In this document: piece after piece, positions 17,409 to 25,824 of the stretch
Layout of the letters: the number at the start of each line of letters is the position of its first letter
Position numbering within the stretch: the first letter of the stretch is position 1
Origin: Rhodocyclus tenuis
GTDB lineage: Bacteria; Pseudomonadota; Gammaproteobacteria; Burkholderiales; Rhodocyclaceae
Length of the DNA stretch: 64,000 nucleotides
Reading direction: 5' to 3'
NCBI RefSeq assembly: GCF_014197755.1
Contig: NZ_JACIGE010000014.1
Span: forward strand, 1 to 64,000
Notes under the pieces: generated by a model
The model's database searches: none
The model's input: the letters and a program-made list of their open reading frames with translations, nothing else
What the model was told of the DNA's origin: nothing
Made by a program: the position numbers and the translations under genes

Positions 17409-18689
17409 TCAGGTGTCGCTAGGTCCGTTTTTGAACGATTTCATTAAGAGCTCAACTTCTGCCGCCTTTTGCTGGTACAGATTCACCCATTTGCTGGCTT
17501 CTTCATAGCCGCACTCTGCTCGATGCCGAGCGTTATTCAGTATGAGTTGGATGAACTGCCTCATGCGATCAAGTTCGGATGCACGCTGTGGGGGAGGGAG
17601 GCCATCCCATAGCAAAGCGTCTGGGCCCAGTGAGATTTCCGCATAACGAGCACAAGGCCGGTTGCGCCAGTCATGCTGGCAGTACCCCAGCCCAAGATCG
17701 AGTACAGCCCTCTGTGCGGCAGCAGCGATTGCATCCTGCCTCGGAGAGACTTTGAGGGGAGGGGGTTGGGTATCGAACCGCTTTGCCGTTGCTCGGTGCG
17801 CGGAATGGGCTTTCTCCGCCGCCGTCATGTGCTGATATGCCTTGGTGTCGCTTGGATTCTTTCGGGCGAACCATTCGGTCTGGAGAGCATCGCTCATCCC
17901 ACCCCGCTGCAGGATCGTATTCAGGGTGTGGCGGAAGCGATGCGAATTAATTCGAAAGTTAGCCTCTTCTTGCCCAGAAAAGTATCGCTTGAAAACGCCG
18001 AGTCCTCTTGCTCCAAGAAAATCACCTAAGTTGCGAACGTTCACTGGCCAGACGGCATAGCGGAAGGTGATCTTCTGAGAGTGAAAAGCGTGCTTGAACG
18101 CGATGAATATCATGTCTTCCAGCGCCAGATCTTTGCCTGGCGGAGTCACATGAACGGCAGGTCCTGAAAATATTTCCTTTTGCAAAGCAGACACTATGTC
18201 AGTCCGCAGGTAAGTGCTAGTTTTCTTCATGCCACGGGATGGAAAAATATTTCTGGTTTTCAGCCACGCCCTAATCCTTCCTTTGGGTAATCCAAGAAAG
18301 GATTGGAGGTCCTGAAGTGTTATATGAGGCGTATCGGTGAGCCCTCTGGTGTCAGCTGCTCCGGTAATCGAAATGTGTTTGGCGGCTGCCCGACATTCAT
18401 GTGTCAGTTCGATTGCCTCACCAAGCGCCGCCTCAATGAGGGGAATGGTTTGTGGGATCAGATACAGCTTCTCAAGATGGACAACTTGGCAACCCTCACT
18501 CCGCTTTTCCTTGTAGTACAAGATGTAGGCGTACCCCTTCCTGTCGTGAGCGATTGTCTGGACGGGGAATGTCAGGATTTCCCCGATACGTCGTCCCGTG
18601 CATACTGCGATTACTACAGCATTGATCAGGAGTCGATCCCAGGTGTGATTCTCAGGAATGGTCTGATACAAACACCCAAGCGCCTTCAT
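17409..18689 (-). CDS. Third tyrosine recombinase, catalytic C-terminal part (split by frameshift)
   Basis: C-terminal catalytic part of a large tyrosine recombinase. Visible active-site elements are the first arginine in CTGRRIGEILTFP, the HRFRHT box (NSHRFRHTLNTIL) and the nucleophile region (DTKAYQH). A cysteine/histidine-rich tail (LGYCQHDWRNRPCARY) is like that of other large mobile-element recombinases. The frame opens at ATG 18689, which overlaps the stop of the preceding frame by 4 nt, but the sequence upstream in this frame (GASAKLISDDV) also reads as protein, so the two frames most likely once formed one gene of about 648 codons, broken at the C-run 18719-18723. It could be a real mutation, a programmed shift or a base-calling error. 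Confidence 0.8.
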   Translation of the reverse strand: MKALGCLYQTIPENHTWDRLLINAVVIAVCTGRRIGEILTFPVQTIAHDRKGYAYILYYKEKRSEGCQVVHLEKLYLIPQTIPLIEAALGEAIELTHECRAAAKHISITGAADTRGLTDTPHITLQDLQSFLGLPKGRIRAWLKTRNIFPSRGMKKTSTYLRTDIVSALQKEIFSGPAVHVTPPGKDLALEDMIFIAFKHAFHSQKITFRYAVWPVNVRNLGDFLGARGLGVFKRYFSGQEEANFRINSHRFRHTLNTILQRGGMSDALQTEWFARKNPSDTKAYQHMTAAEKAHSAHRATAKRFDTQPPPLKVSPRQDAIAAAAQRAVLDLGLGYCQHDWRNRPCARYAEISLGPDALLWDGLPPPQRASELDRMRQFIQLILNNARHRAECGYEEASKWVNLYQQKAAEVELLMKSFKNGPSDT

Positions 18690-19357
18690 AACGTCATCGG
18701 AGATGAGCTTGGCTGATGCCCCCTGTGCAAGATTGGGTCGTCCAATCTGACGTAATCAAGTCCACCTGTTGAAGCAGGGCGGACCTTCTTCGAATATCTA
18801 AAATTGAGTCGTCGCGCACAGAGGCGGTTCTGGTCGATTGCAGCTGCGATGACTTCGACAAATCGTTGAAGCTTGTAGGTAGTGGTTTCAGCTTGCGTGG
18901 CGGCGATCTGATCGCATGCAGCTTCAAGGTCTCCTGTAGTGAGTGTCGTCAGGTCATGATTGCGCGGAGCAAGCTGTTGTGAAATGAATTGCGCCGCGAT
19001 GATGACCTGCTGTTGGTCGACGAAGCACTGATTTCCAACTTGGTGCCGGAGCACCACGAGACTGCGGACAACTTCTCCAAAAGTCCTTTCGAAGGCATGA
19101 CCAGGGATCTTGGGAGATTCACCTCGTTCAGTGAACCAAAAGTTCAGAGCTTTGCGCTCGCTTCTGTGGCTGCGAATGGTTTGAGAAAAAATATGAGTCA
19201 CGTCCCAGACCGGAGAATCCCAATTGACTTCCCACTGCGCGGCTGCCTCTCGACCATCGCGGATAAGCGTCGAAATGTTGGTTCTGCAGTCGTCCTCAAT
19301 CTTCGAGATTAGGACAGAAACCTTGCGTGGGGCCTTGCCTGCGTTATTCATTTCCAC
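18686..19357 (-). CDS. Third tyrosine recombinase, N-terminal part (split by frameshift)
   Basis: N-terminal, DNA-arm-binding part of the third recombinase, 223 residues, with no catalytic residues of its own. It reads sensibly to about PILHRG and then continues as HQPSSSPMTL before stopping, exactly where the alternative frame resumes with ASAKLISDD. Inserting one base in the C-run at 18719-18723 would join it to the downstream frame. The start overlaps the end of the second recombinase gene by 14 nt, so the recombinases form one coupled operon. Alone this fragment should not recombine DNA. Confidence 0.75.
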   Translation of the reverse strand: MEMNNAGKAPRKVSVLISKIEDDCRTNISTLIRDGREAAAQWEVNWDSPVWDVTHIFSQTIRSHRSERKALNFWFTERGESPKIPGHAFERTFGEVVRSLVVLRHQVGNQCFVDQQQVIIAAQFISQQLAPRNHDLTTLTTGDLEAACDQIAATQAETTTYKLQRFVEVIAAAIDQNRLCARRLNFRYSKKVRPASTGGLDYVRLDDPILHRGHQPSSSPMTL

Positions 19358-20894
19358 ACCCCCGCCGTGTCGTAGAAGCGATCAAACGTTTAATCGACTC
19401 TTTAACTAAGGTCGTGGCTTGATTGGAGTCATTTGCTACAGTCGTTGTTTCAGGGAACGCAGCCTCTAGAGCACGGAGAATTCGGGCATGATCGACTTCT
19501 GCATAAGGCTTGAAGGCAGGGCACAAATAGCAACTCAGTGGCACCGGTAGCGGTTTGGGGCTCTTGTTATGGCTAATGTCTTGCTGACCGTAGGACTTTC
19601 CACAAGCTCCGAACATTTCTAGGATTGGCTCAATGCCTCCAGCAGATGCATTCTTGAGGTGAGGAACTATGCGTGACCCGATGTCGTAATAGACCCTGAC
19701 GGATTGGGTGTCACTGTGGCCAAGCGCGACGGCTAGTTCAGCCTTGGAAATGCCCATGTCAACCATGTCGGTTGCGAATGTGTAGCGCATTCTCCTGGGG
19801 TTGATGTGTAGCAGTTCACCTGTTATCGGGCTGGTAATCTTGTGACGACGGACAAATTCAACGAGGAGTTCATTAAAATCCCCGCTTCTAAAGCATAGTG
19901 CGAATTGTTGGTTGTTGGTTTCAAGTACCTGCCGACGTGGATGACGCAGCATGAATAATGGGCGACCATATTGAGCATTGTCCTTGGCAGGGAAAATTTC
20001 TTCATTAGACTTGATCACTTGCCTGATCAGATTTGATAGATACGGGGTAGTGATAACCGTCTGAAATGAAGTGCGAGGACAATTTCTTTTCTTTATAAGT
20101 GGAATAGATAGAGAGCCGTTCGGGTCCGATAACGGATGAGAAGAAGGTTTGAAATCTTCTTCGAACAAGGTACGGAGGCTGAGTGAATTTCGACCAAACG
20201 CTAAGGTCAATGCGATAGCTAGTTTTTGCTGGAGATGGCGGTGCTTAGTGGACTCATCATTAAGCAGCGAGAGTTGGAGTAGTGGCCGTTCAAGTTCGTG
20301 ATCTAAAGGCCCACGCAGTGGATCGTTACTTCTTACTGCAACCCCTTTGGGTCCGCCTGGGATGCGCATTGTGTTGACGCGCTGAGCAAATCGTTTGTCA
20401 AAACCGAGGTCGGCGGTGCGTGTCGCCCCCCATTTGTACCACGCGACGGGAAACCAATAACGCGAGTAGGTTTTGGCACGTTGCAGTTGGTCAGCCAATT
20501 CCTGCATTACCAAGACAAGAGTAGAGCGATAGCTTTCCAAGTCTGGTGCAGCGGTTAGGTGCTCATAAGAAGGAGCCTTCTTGAGCAGGTTAGGCACTTC
20601 GACCAATGCATTTTTCCCGGCAGATGAAGAAACGCGGATGGCTCTAGTCATCGAGAATGACAACAGCGAGTATCTCAAAATGGGGCAGTCGATTTTGAAA
20701 TTGGTATATTGCGTGTTTGCGCCTGTTGGGAAAATCCAACGGTTATCCGATGTGACAATCTTGTTTCCGTCACGGTCGATGATTGATTGAGGAATTGGAA
20801 GGATGGCTCCGGACTGCACAAGCGAGTCGAGATAAGCGGCTTGCCATTCGGCTGATGTCTGAAATGTTGTTGCGTTAGTGAGGGACATCTTCAT
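19344..20894 (-). CDS. Second tyrosine recombinase of the island
   Basis: Site-specific tyrosine recombinase, 516 aa, middle gene of the module. Catalytic elements: arginine region RNSLSLRTLFEED, the second-arginine box INPRRMRYTFATDM, and the tyrosine in TQSVRVYYDIG. The box has N-P in place of the usual H at the first position, so the active site is atypical. A C-terminal CYLCPAFKPYAEVDHARIL motif looks like a small zinc-binding element, often seen in recombinases from multi-recombinase elements. ATG 20894 overlaps the preceding stop by 4 nt. It presumably acts together with the flanking recombinases on the island ends. Confidence 0.85.
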   Translation of the reverse strand: MKMSLTNATTFQTSAEWQAAYLDSLVQSGAILPIPQSIIDRDGNKIVTSDNRWIFPTGANTQYTNFKIDCPILRYSLLSFSMTRAIRVSSSAGKNALVEVPNLLKKAPSYEHLTAAPDLESYRSTLVLVMQELADQLQRAKTYSRYWFPVAWYKWGATRTADLGFDKRFAQRVNTMRIPGGPKGVAVRSNDPLRGPLDHELERPLLQLSLLNDESTKHRHLQQKLAIALTLAFGRNSLSLRTLFEEDFKPSSHPLSDPNGSLSIPLIKKRNCPRTSFQTVITTPYLSNLIRQVIKSNEEIFPAKDNAQYGRPLFMLRHPRRQVLETNNQQFALCFRSGDFNELLVEFVRRHKITSPITGELLHINPRRMRYTFATDMVDMGISKAELAVALGHSDTQSVRVYYDIGSRIVPHLKNASAGGIEPILEMFGACGKSYGQQDISHNKSPKPLPVPLSCYLCPAFKPYAEVDHARILRALEAAFPETTTVANDSNQATTLVKESIKRLIASTTRRGCGNE

Positions 20895-22123
20895 CCTCCA
20901 GTTGTTTTTTTTGCGAACATGGCTCGCTGTCTCGTGATGAGGTGTTTTCTCGAGCGCTTCTCCCTTGTTCTCTGAATATATGGTTCTACACTTCTAGGCG
21001 ATGAGTCACCGCGTAGCTGCATCAAAATTGGGCGGCGCTCTTCTTCGGTAAGCCCCTCACTAACGAGGCTTTCCTCTGTGTCATTAGAAAACGTGTGGCG
21101 CATGCTCATTGGCGTGAGGCCGCTCATTGGGAATCCGTCAATATCGCCATCGTCACAAACTGCAGCGCGCAATTCTTTGAATATTTTCTGTACTGCACGG
21201 GCCGACAATGGTGTTCCACGGTCAATGCTTAAAAACATCAATGAAGTGGGCTCGTGGTAGCGCTTCTCTAGTTCCGGCCGAATATCGTCGAGATATTCCT
21301 TGAGATGCTTCGCGGCGCCCTGATGGCTGAGCGGCAAAACTCTGGACTTGCGTTTTACTTGGGCGGGGTTGGGCCTCGGATCGTCAGCTGCGTGGGGGCG
21401 ACGGACGATATACAAACTCGTTGGATTCCCAAATTCGACATCTTGGACCCGAAGATTTAGTAGCTCCCCAAGTCGGATGCCGGTGTAGTACATCAGCTCA
21501 AATATCGACTGATTTCTGATTCGTGTAGATAATTCTGAAAATGGGTTCGCGGGATTTTCGGGGTCTAGCAACTCAAGAATTCTATCGGCTTGGCGAGGCG
21601 TTAGAGACTTGACGCTATAAATCGCGACAGGCTTAGTGGGCCTCATGTCCGAAAAAGCAGTTTCGAGCTGGTGGATTCGTTCGATGAAAACCTTGCTCCG
21701 TGGATCGGAGAGCGGGATGCGAACGGAAGCTTCCTTCATCACGAAGGAACAAAATTCACTGGCTCGAAGGAGTCTGGTTAAATGGGTTTCGGCGCAGACG
21801 ACTGACGACGACTTCCCGCCGCTCCTTTGACGAGAAGTTCTGAGAAATTCTGAAAGGCTAAATATTTCAGCAGCGGAAAAAATTTCCCCCGCCAGCAATC
21901 GTCCGACCAAACCACGATGGTCTTGGAGGATGGATGCCCCCCATTCCAGTGTGAGCGCAATGCTTTCAGCAACTCGGAGAATGGTATTGGGGGCGTACCC
22001 TCGATAGTTGTTGATGAGGAAGGTCAGGGCATGCTCATCAGGCCTGGCTGTTTGGAGATCGATGACCATCGACATCCGCTCGCCGCCAGCATGGACGGCA
22101 GTTACTACTTTGTAGTGCTTCAT
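20891..22123 (-). CDS. First tyrosine recombinase of the island
   Basis: Site-specific tyrosine recombinase heading the leftward module, about 410 aa. It has a SAM-like core-binding N-terminus and a catalytic domain with TGIRLGELLNLR (first arginine), LTPMSMRHTFSND (second arginine) and the nucleophile in SVEPYIQRTRE. I start it at ATG 22123 (KHYKVVTAVHAGGER); an upstream ATG at 22207 would add 28 residues of doubtful quality. Its stop overlaps the start of the second recombinase (ATGA). By position it corresponds to TnpA of Tn554 or the first gene of recombinase-in-trio elements. Confidence 0.87.
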   Translation of the reverse strand: MKHYKVVTAVHAGGERMSMVIDLQTARPDEHALTFLINNYRGYAPNTILRVAESIALTLEWGASILQDHRGLVGRLLAGEIFSAAEIFSLSEFLRTSRQRSGGKSSSVVCAETHLTRLLRASEFCSFVMKEASVRIPLSDPRSKVFIERIHQLETAFSDMRPTKPVAIYSVKSLTPRQADRILELLDPENPANPFSELSTRIRNQSIFELMYYTGIRLGELLNLRVQDVEFGNPTSLYIVRRPHAADDPRPNPAQVKRKSRVLPLSHQGAAKHLKEYLDDIRPELEKRYHEPTSLMFLSIDRGTPLSARAVQKIFKELRAAVCDDGDIDGFPMSGLTPMSMRHTFSNDTEESLVSEGLTEEERRPILMQLRGDSSPRSVEPYIQRTREKRSRKHLITRQRAMFAKKTTGG

Positions 22124-22471
22124 ATACGCTCGATCGGCTGATCCAACTTTGACTCTTCCCGAGGGAGTGCCACCCTGCGAGCAAGGACTGTGTCGATCAC
22201 AATCCAAGCTGCATGGTTAGAAAGTTACAGATCGAGATTGGGGATTTCCTGAAAATCTTCGCCGAATAGAGATGGCGGCAAGACGCGATAACGCCATGAT
22301 TAATAATGAATTAAGCGTTTATCGTCTTGGTGGGTGTCCGTTACGGACGATGGGCAATGAAAAATTAAAATTAGATTTACCGACTCAATTATGGTAAGGG
22401 CCCGACGTTCGCCCCCGAATTGAGTAGCGGCTGCCTTTAGAGACCAATCGACGACGACACGGAGATTGGGC
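22124..22471. other. Promoter region of the recombinase operon and left flank of an IS3 fragment
   Basis: This stretch should hold the promoter for the leftward recombinase operon; I cannot point to clear -35/-10 boxes. It contains a palindrome around GTCCGTTACGGAC (near 22340) and an AT-rich tract (22355-22385). From about 22403 it shows CGACGTTCGCCCCCGAATTG and then AGTAGCGGCTG, a near copy of 22741-22771 on the other side of the orfA gene. Confidence 0.5.
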
Positions 22472-22771
22472 ATGAAGAAGCGCTTTACCGAAGAACAGAT
22501 CATCGGCTTCCTGCAACAGGCGGAAGCTGGCGTGCCGGCCAAAGAGTTGTGCTGGCAGCATGGATTCAGTGACGCCTCGTTCTACAACTGGCGGGCGAAG
22601 TTTGGGGGAATGACGGTTTCCGACGCCAAACGCTTGAAGGCGCTTGAGGATGAGAACGCCAGGCTCAAGCGTTTGCTGGCGGAGTCGATTCTCGATGCCG
22701 AAGCCTTTAAGGCCGCACTGGGCCGAAAACGCTGAGCCCCCGACGACGCCCCCAGAATCGAGTAGCGGCAG
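22403..22771. repeat. Imperfect direct repeats flanking an orphan orfA
   Basis: Copies at 22403-22432 and 22741-22771 share CGACG, CGCCCCC, GAAT and GAGTAGCGGC in the same order and orientation. IS3 elements normally end in inverted repeats, so direct copies suggest deletion or recombination of a tandem or composite structure. Confidence 0.55.
22472..22735 (+). CDS. IS3-family transposase OrfA (orphan, no OrfB)
   Basis: OrfA of an IS3-group insertion sequence, 87 aa from ATG 22472. It contains the helix-turn-helix FTEEQIIGFLQQAEAG / AKELCWQHGFSDASFYNW and a leucine-zipper-like helix (LEDENARLKRLLAESILDAE) used for DNA binding and multimerisation. The catalytic partner OrfB is missing: within 100 bp the sequence passes into the umuC end. 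The remnant is therefore not autonomous, although OrfA may still bind IS ends in trans. Confidence 0.85.
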   Translation: MKKRFTEEQIIGFLQQAEAGVPAKELCWQHGFSDASFYNWRAKFGGMTVSDAKRLKALEDENARLKRLLAESILDAEAFKAALGRKR

Positions 22772-22834
22772 ACGTTGGAGTCCACTCAGTGGACTTGCCA
22801 CGAAAGCCAGGGCCGATGCCGGAACGAACCACGC

Positions 22835-24106
22835 TCATCCGCGCACCCTCACGAGATCCTCCCATCGGGTCGAATAGCACGGCGACTTCCGCCCCTGCCG
22901 CATCTGCCAGGCACCCCGGCTTCCCGTTGAAGCCCCCGTCTTCAAGGTGCCTCGCCCGAACTTTCCATTCACCCGGTCCACGGCCGCCATCAGCGCCGCC
23001 AACCGGCCGGACCCGTGCTCATCCGCAAACAGGTCGCGAGGCACTTTGTCCTTCCCGAGCAGTTCGCCGAGCAACACCCCGGCCTTCGCATAGGGGAATC
23101 CCGGTCGATAGATCGCCCGTACTCCCTCTGTTGCCACCGTGGTCAGTTCAAGCGTGTCGTCACTCGCAACGGCCAGTGGCAGGGTCAGACTCTGGCTGTA
23201 CTGCGGGTCATCCCTCCGGAACGGACTCGTACGGATGAACACCGTCAGGCAGCCGGCACATGAACCCTGGCTGCGCAGCTTCTCCGCCGCACGCCCGACA
23301 AAATGCGCCACCGCCTGCTGCAGGTCGGCCAGTTCATGAACCGAATTGCCGAAAGAGCGCGAGACCATGATCTGCTGCTTCGGCGGAGCCGCATCTTCCA
23401 GCGCCAGACACGATTCACCGCGCAGTTCGCGCACCGTCCTTTCAAGCACCACCGAGAACGCCTGCCGGATGCGGGTTGGGTCGGCATCGCGCAACTGTCC
23501 GACCGTGGTAATGCCCATCTCTGCCAGCCTTGGCGCGGTTCGGCGGCCGACGCCCCAGACCTCGTCTACCTCGATATCACCGATAAGACATGCCTGAGCC
23601 TCCGCCGAGAGTGCCGTCAGGTCGCAGACCCCGTTCCACGCCGGACGCTTCTTGGCGACATGATTGGCGAGCTTGGCCAGTGTCTTCGTTGCGCCGAAGC
23701 CGACGCATACCGGCAGCCCCGTCCAACGCTTCACCTTCTCCCGGATGTCCTGACCAATTGAGCTGAGTTCTCGGAATCCCGCCATTCCGAGGAAGCACTC
23801 GTCGATGGAGTAGATTTCCTGGTCGGGACTGAAGGCGGCGAGCAGTGTCATCACCCGGTGGCTCATGTCGGCGTAGAGCGCATAGTTCGACGATAGAGCG
23901 ATGCCGCCTTCCCGTCTGAACTCCTTCTCTATCTTGAACCAGGGCACTCCCATCGGAATGCCCATGGCCTTCGACTCGGCATTGCGCGCAACAACGCAGC
24001 CATCGTTGTTCGACAGGACGACCACCGGCTTGCCGGCAAGCTTGGGATTGAAGACGCGTTCGCAGCTGGCGTAGAAGTTGTTGCAGTCGACGAGCGCAAA
24101 GCTCAT
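22835..24106 (-). CDS. umuC: Y-family DNA polymerase V catalytic subunit
   Basis: Error-prone translesion polymerase subunit that, with cleaved UmuD, copies past DNA damage at the cost of mutations. The 423-aa protein is the normal length and carries the Y-family signatures DCNNFYASCERVFNP at the N-terminus and YSIDECFL (catalytic D-E) near residue 100, thumb HhH-type sequence (EVWGVGRRTAPRLAEMGI) and a little-finger domain. Its ATG overlaps the umuD stop by 4 nt. The pair lies inside the mobile island, so it is an accessory copy that may raise the host mutation rate under stress, including that caused by the element. Confidence 0.96.
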   Translation of the reverse strand: MSFALVDCNNFYASCERVFNPKLAGKPVVVLSNNDGCVVARNAESKAMGIPMGVPWFKIEKEFRREGGIALSSNYALYADMSHRVMTLLAAFSPDQEIYSIDECFLGMAGFRELSSIGQDIREKVKRWTGLPVCVGFGATKTLAKLANHVAKKRPAWNGVCDLTALSAEAQACLIGDIEVDEVWGVGRRTAPRLAEMGITTVGQLRDADPTRIRQAFSVVLERTVRELRGESCLALEDAAPPKQQIMVSRSFGNSVHELADLQQAVAHFVGRAAEKLRSQGSCAGCLTVFIRTSPFRRDDPQYSQSLTLPLAVASDDTLELTTVATEGVRAIYRPGFPYAKAGVLLGELLGKDKVPRDLFADEHGSGRLAALMAAVDRVNGKFGRGTLKTGASTGSRGAWQMRQGRKSPCYSTRWEDLVRVRG

Positions 24107-24597
24107 GGCTGCCGGCGCTTGGCGCGGGGCCGCGGGTCGTGGATGACGCGGATGACCACGCCCCAGACCTGAATCCCTTCGGGCGGCACCGGAATCGGCG
24201 GATAGGCCGGGTTGGCCGGTAGAAGATGCGGCTTGCCTTCTTGGCGGCCGAGGCGTTTGACGGTGAACTCGGCATTGATCTCGGCAACGACGATGTCACC
24301 CATCTCTGGCTCGACCGCCTTGTCGATGACCAGCAGGTCGCCATCACGCAGCCCAAGGCCGGTCATCGAATCACCTTCACACCAAGCGAAAAAGGTCGCT
24401 TCGTGGTGCTGGATCAAGTCATTGAGATCGAGCCGACCTTCAACAAAATCCGCCGCCGGCGAGGGAAAGCCGGCGCGGATGCCGGTGGCGAAGACGGGGA
24501 AGCTGACGCGCTCGGCCACTTCTGCCGGCGAGAGGAAACGCAGGTGGAAGTGCGCACGCGCAAGGGAGGAATCGGGATGTTCAAAGGGGAGGAGCAT
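24103..24597 (-). CDS. umuD: Polymerase V accessory subunit, S24 autoprotease
   Basis: LexA-like S24 peptidase that is cleaved with RecA help and then activates UmuC. The 164-aa product has the cleavage-site region GIRAGFPSPAADF (A-G bond), catalytic serine in CEGDSMTG and lysine in AEFTVKRLG. Ribosome site AAGG lies just upstream of ATG 24597 and a LexA box lies 15 bp before the start, so umuDC should be SOS-induced. The neighbouring upstream genes encode a secreted nuclease and a YedK/HMCES-type protein in the same direction. Confidence 0.95.
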   Translation of the reverse strand: MLLPFEHPDSSLARAHFHLRFLSPAEVAERVSFPVFATGIRAGFPSPAADFVEGRLDLNDLIQHHEATFFAWCEGDSMTGLGLRDGDLLVIDKAVEPEMGDIVVAEINAEFTVKRLGRQEGKPHLLPANPAYPPIPVPPEGIQVWGVVIRVIHDPRPRAKRRQP

Positions 24598-24611
24598 GAC
24601 CTTGTAGCGAA

Positions 24612-24631
24612 TACTGGATGGATGTCCAGTA
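24612..24631 (-). promoter_or_regulatory. LexA (SOS) box upstream of umuDC
   Basis: TACTGGATGGATGTCCAGTA matches TACTG-N10-CAGTA, the classical enterobacterial SOS consensus, and is part of a 22-bp palindrome-like sequence. It sits between the thermonuclease stop and the umuD start. Confidence 0.9.
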
Positions 24632-24636
24632 TAAGG

Positions 24637-25158
24637 CTAGAAGGGAGTCCCTCCAATGCGCCGTGTCTTGCGTTCGTACCGCCACTCCCATGGCGGCGTC
24701 GGATTCGGGTCGCGCCAGAGGCCGCGCTGGGCGATCTGCGCCTCGTGTTCGGCCAGTTCGTACTGCATGCGCAGTGAGGGTTCCTGCTCATGCGCGTATT
24801 GCCGGTACCACCAGGCTAGACCGGCCTCGATCTGGGCAAGGTTCTGGTCCTGACCATAGACATAGACGGTACAAATCTCGCGCCGGTACTTGTCGCGCTT
24901 GCTGCATTCCAGGGTGACCTGACGGCCGAAGACGTGATTGGCGAGGTGCTGCTTCGATGCCTGTCCGAAGGCCTGGGCTTTCTCCGGCGCATCGATTCCT
25001 GCCAGGCGAACCTTGTGCGGCTGGTTGCTCCCATCGAGCACGGTGATGGTGTCGCCATCGCTGACGCCGACGACTCGCCCGGTAATGGTGTCGGCGCTGG
25101 TCGCCGAGGCGAGTCCGATCAGGCTGATGCCGAGGGCAAGCAGAGCGAGGTGGCGCAT
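24637..25158 (-). CDS. Thermonuclease-family (SNase-like) exported nuclease
   Basis: Staphylococcal-nuclease-like Ca2+-dependent nuclease, 173 aa. An N-terminal signal peptide (MRHLALLALGISLIGLASA) predicts export. Catalytic residues of the family are present: arginine in KVRLAGIDAPE, glutamate in APEKAQAFG, and arginine in RDKYRREICTVY. The ATG at 25158 touches the stop of the upstream yedK-like gene (a GTG at 25161 is an alternative start), and the umuD SOS box begins 5 nt before its stop, so the genes form one cluster. Whether it acts on incoming extracellular DNA or in the envelope cannot be told. Confidence 0.9.
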   Translation of the reverse strand: MRHLALLALGISLIGLASATSADTITGRVVGVSDGDTITVLDGSNQPHKVRLAGIDAPEKAQAFGQASKQHLANHVFGRQVTLECSKRDKYRREICTVYVYGQDQNLAQIEAGLAWWYRQYAHEQEPSLRMQYELAEHEAQIAQRGLWRDPNPTPPWEWRYERKTRRIGGTPF

Positions 25159-25824
25159 CACGGCAATGGTACTGCTGCGAGCAGGTCCGGGTCGTCGTTG
25201 GCCGGGCCGTTCACGCGTTTGCTAACCGGATGGGCTTCCATGAAGCGCTCAGGGTATGGGCCAAGCAGTGCCTGCAGACGACCGACATCGCCGAAGTCCG
25301 GATCGAGCCAGAGAGCGTAGTCCTCCGGGGGAATGATGGCTGGCATCCGGTCATGGATGGGGCGCATCAGCGGGTTGGCCGTGGTGGTGAGCACGGTAAA
25401 GGTCAGCAGGGTTTCGCCGCTCGGAGCGTTCCAGTGTTCGAGAAGACCAGCGAGGCCCATCGGCGAGCCGTCGCGCAGGTGGATGGCGAAGGGCTGCTTG
25501 CCGCCGGCGACCGGTTTCCATTCGTAGAAGGCATCGGCTGGCACCAAAACACGGCTCTTGCGGAAGGCATGGCGAAACATCGGCTTGATGGCGACCGTTT
25601 CAGCCTTGGCGTTGATCGGGTGGCCGATGTCGGCGGGGTTTCGGACCCACGAGGGGATCAGGCCCCATTGGGCGAGAGAGCAGGCACGGCTGCCATCAGG
25701 TAGCAGGCGGACGACGGGCAGGGACTGCGAAGGGGCGGCGTTGAAGCGCGGGGCGAAGTCGATGGAGGCCGAAGTGGGTCTGGTACCGGCTGCTCGGGCC
25801 GGAGAGGGCGTATCTGCCGCACAT
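25158..25824 (-). pseudogene. yedK: YedK/HMCES family SOS-response-associated peptidase, frameshifted
   Basis: HMCES/YedK proteins protect abasic sites in single-stranded DNA by forming a covalent link through Cys2. The start MCGRYALSGPSSRYQTHFGL (ATG 25824) carries that Cys2. The frame then breaks: the original frame runs to a dead end, while DFAPRFNAAPSQSLPVVRLL and the rest, including VPADAFYEWKP, are in another frame to 25158. Removing one C in GGCCTCCATCGAC (about 25763-25770) restores GLIDFAPRFN, so there is a single-base insertion or a base-calling error. The stop abuts the thermonuclease start. If the break is real, the product is about 42 useless residues. Confidence 0.85.
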
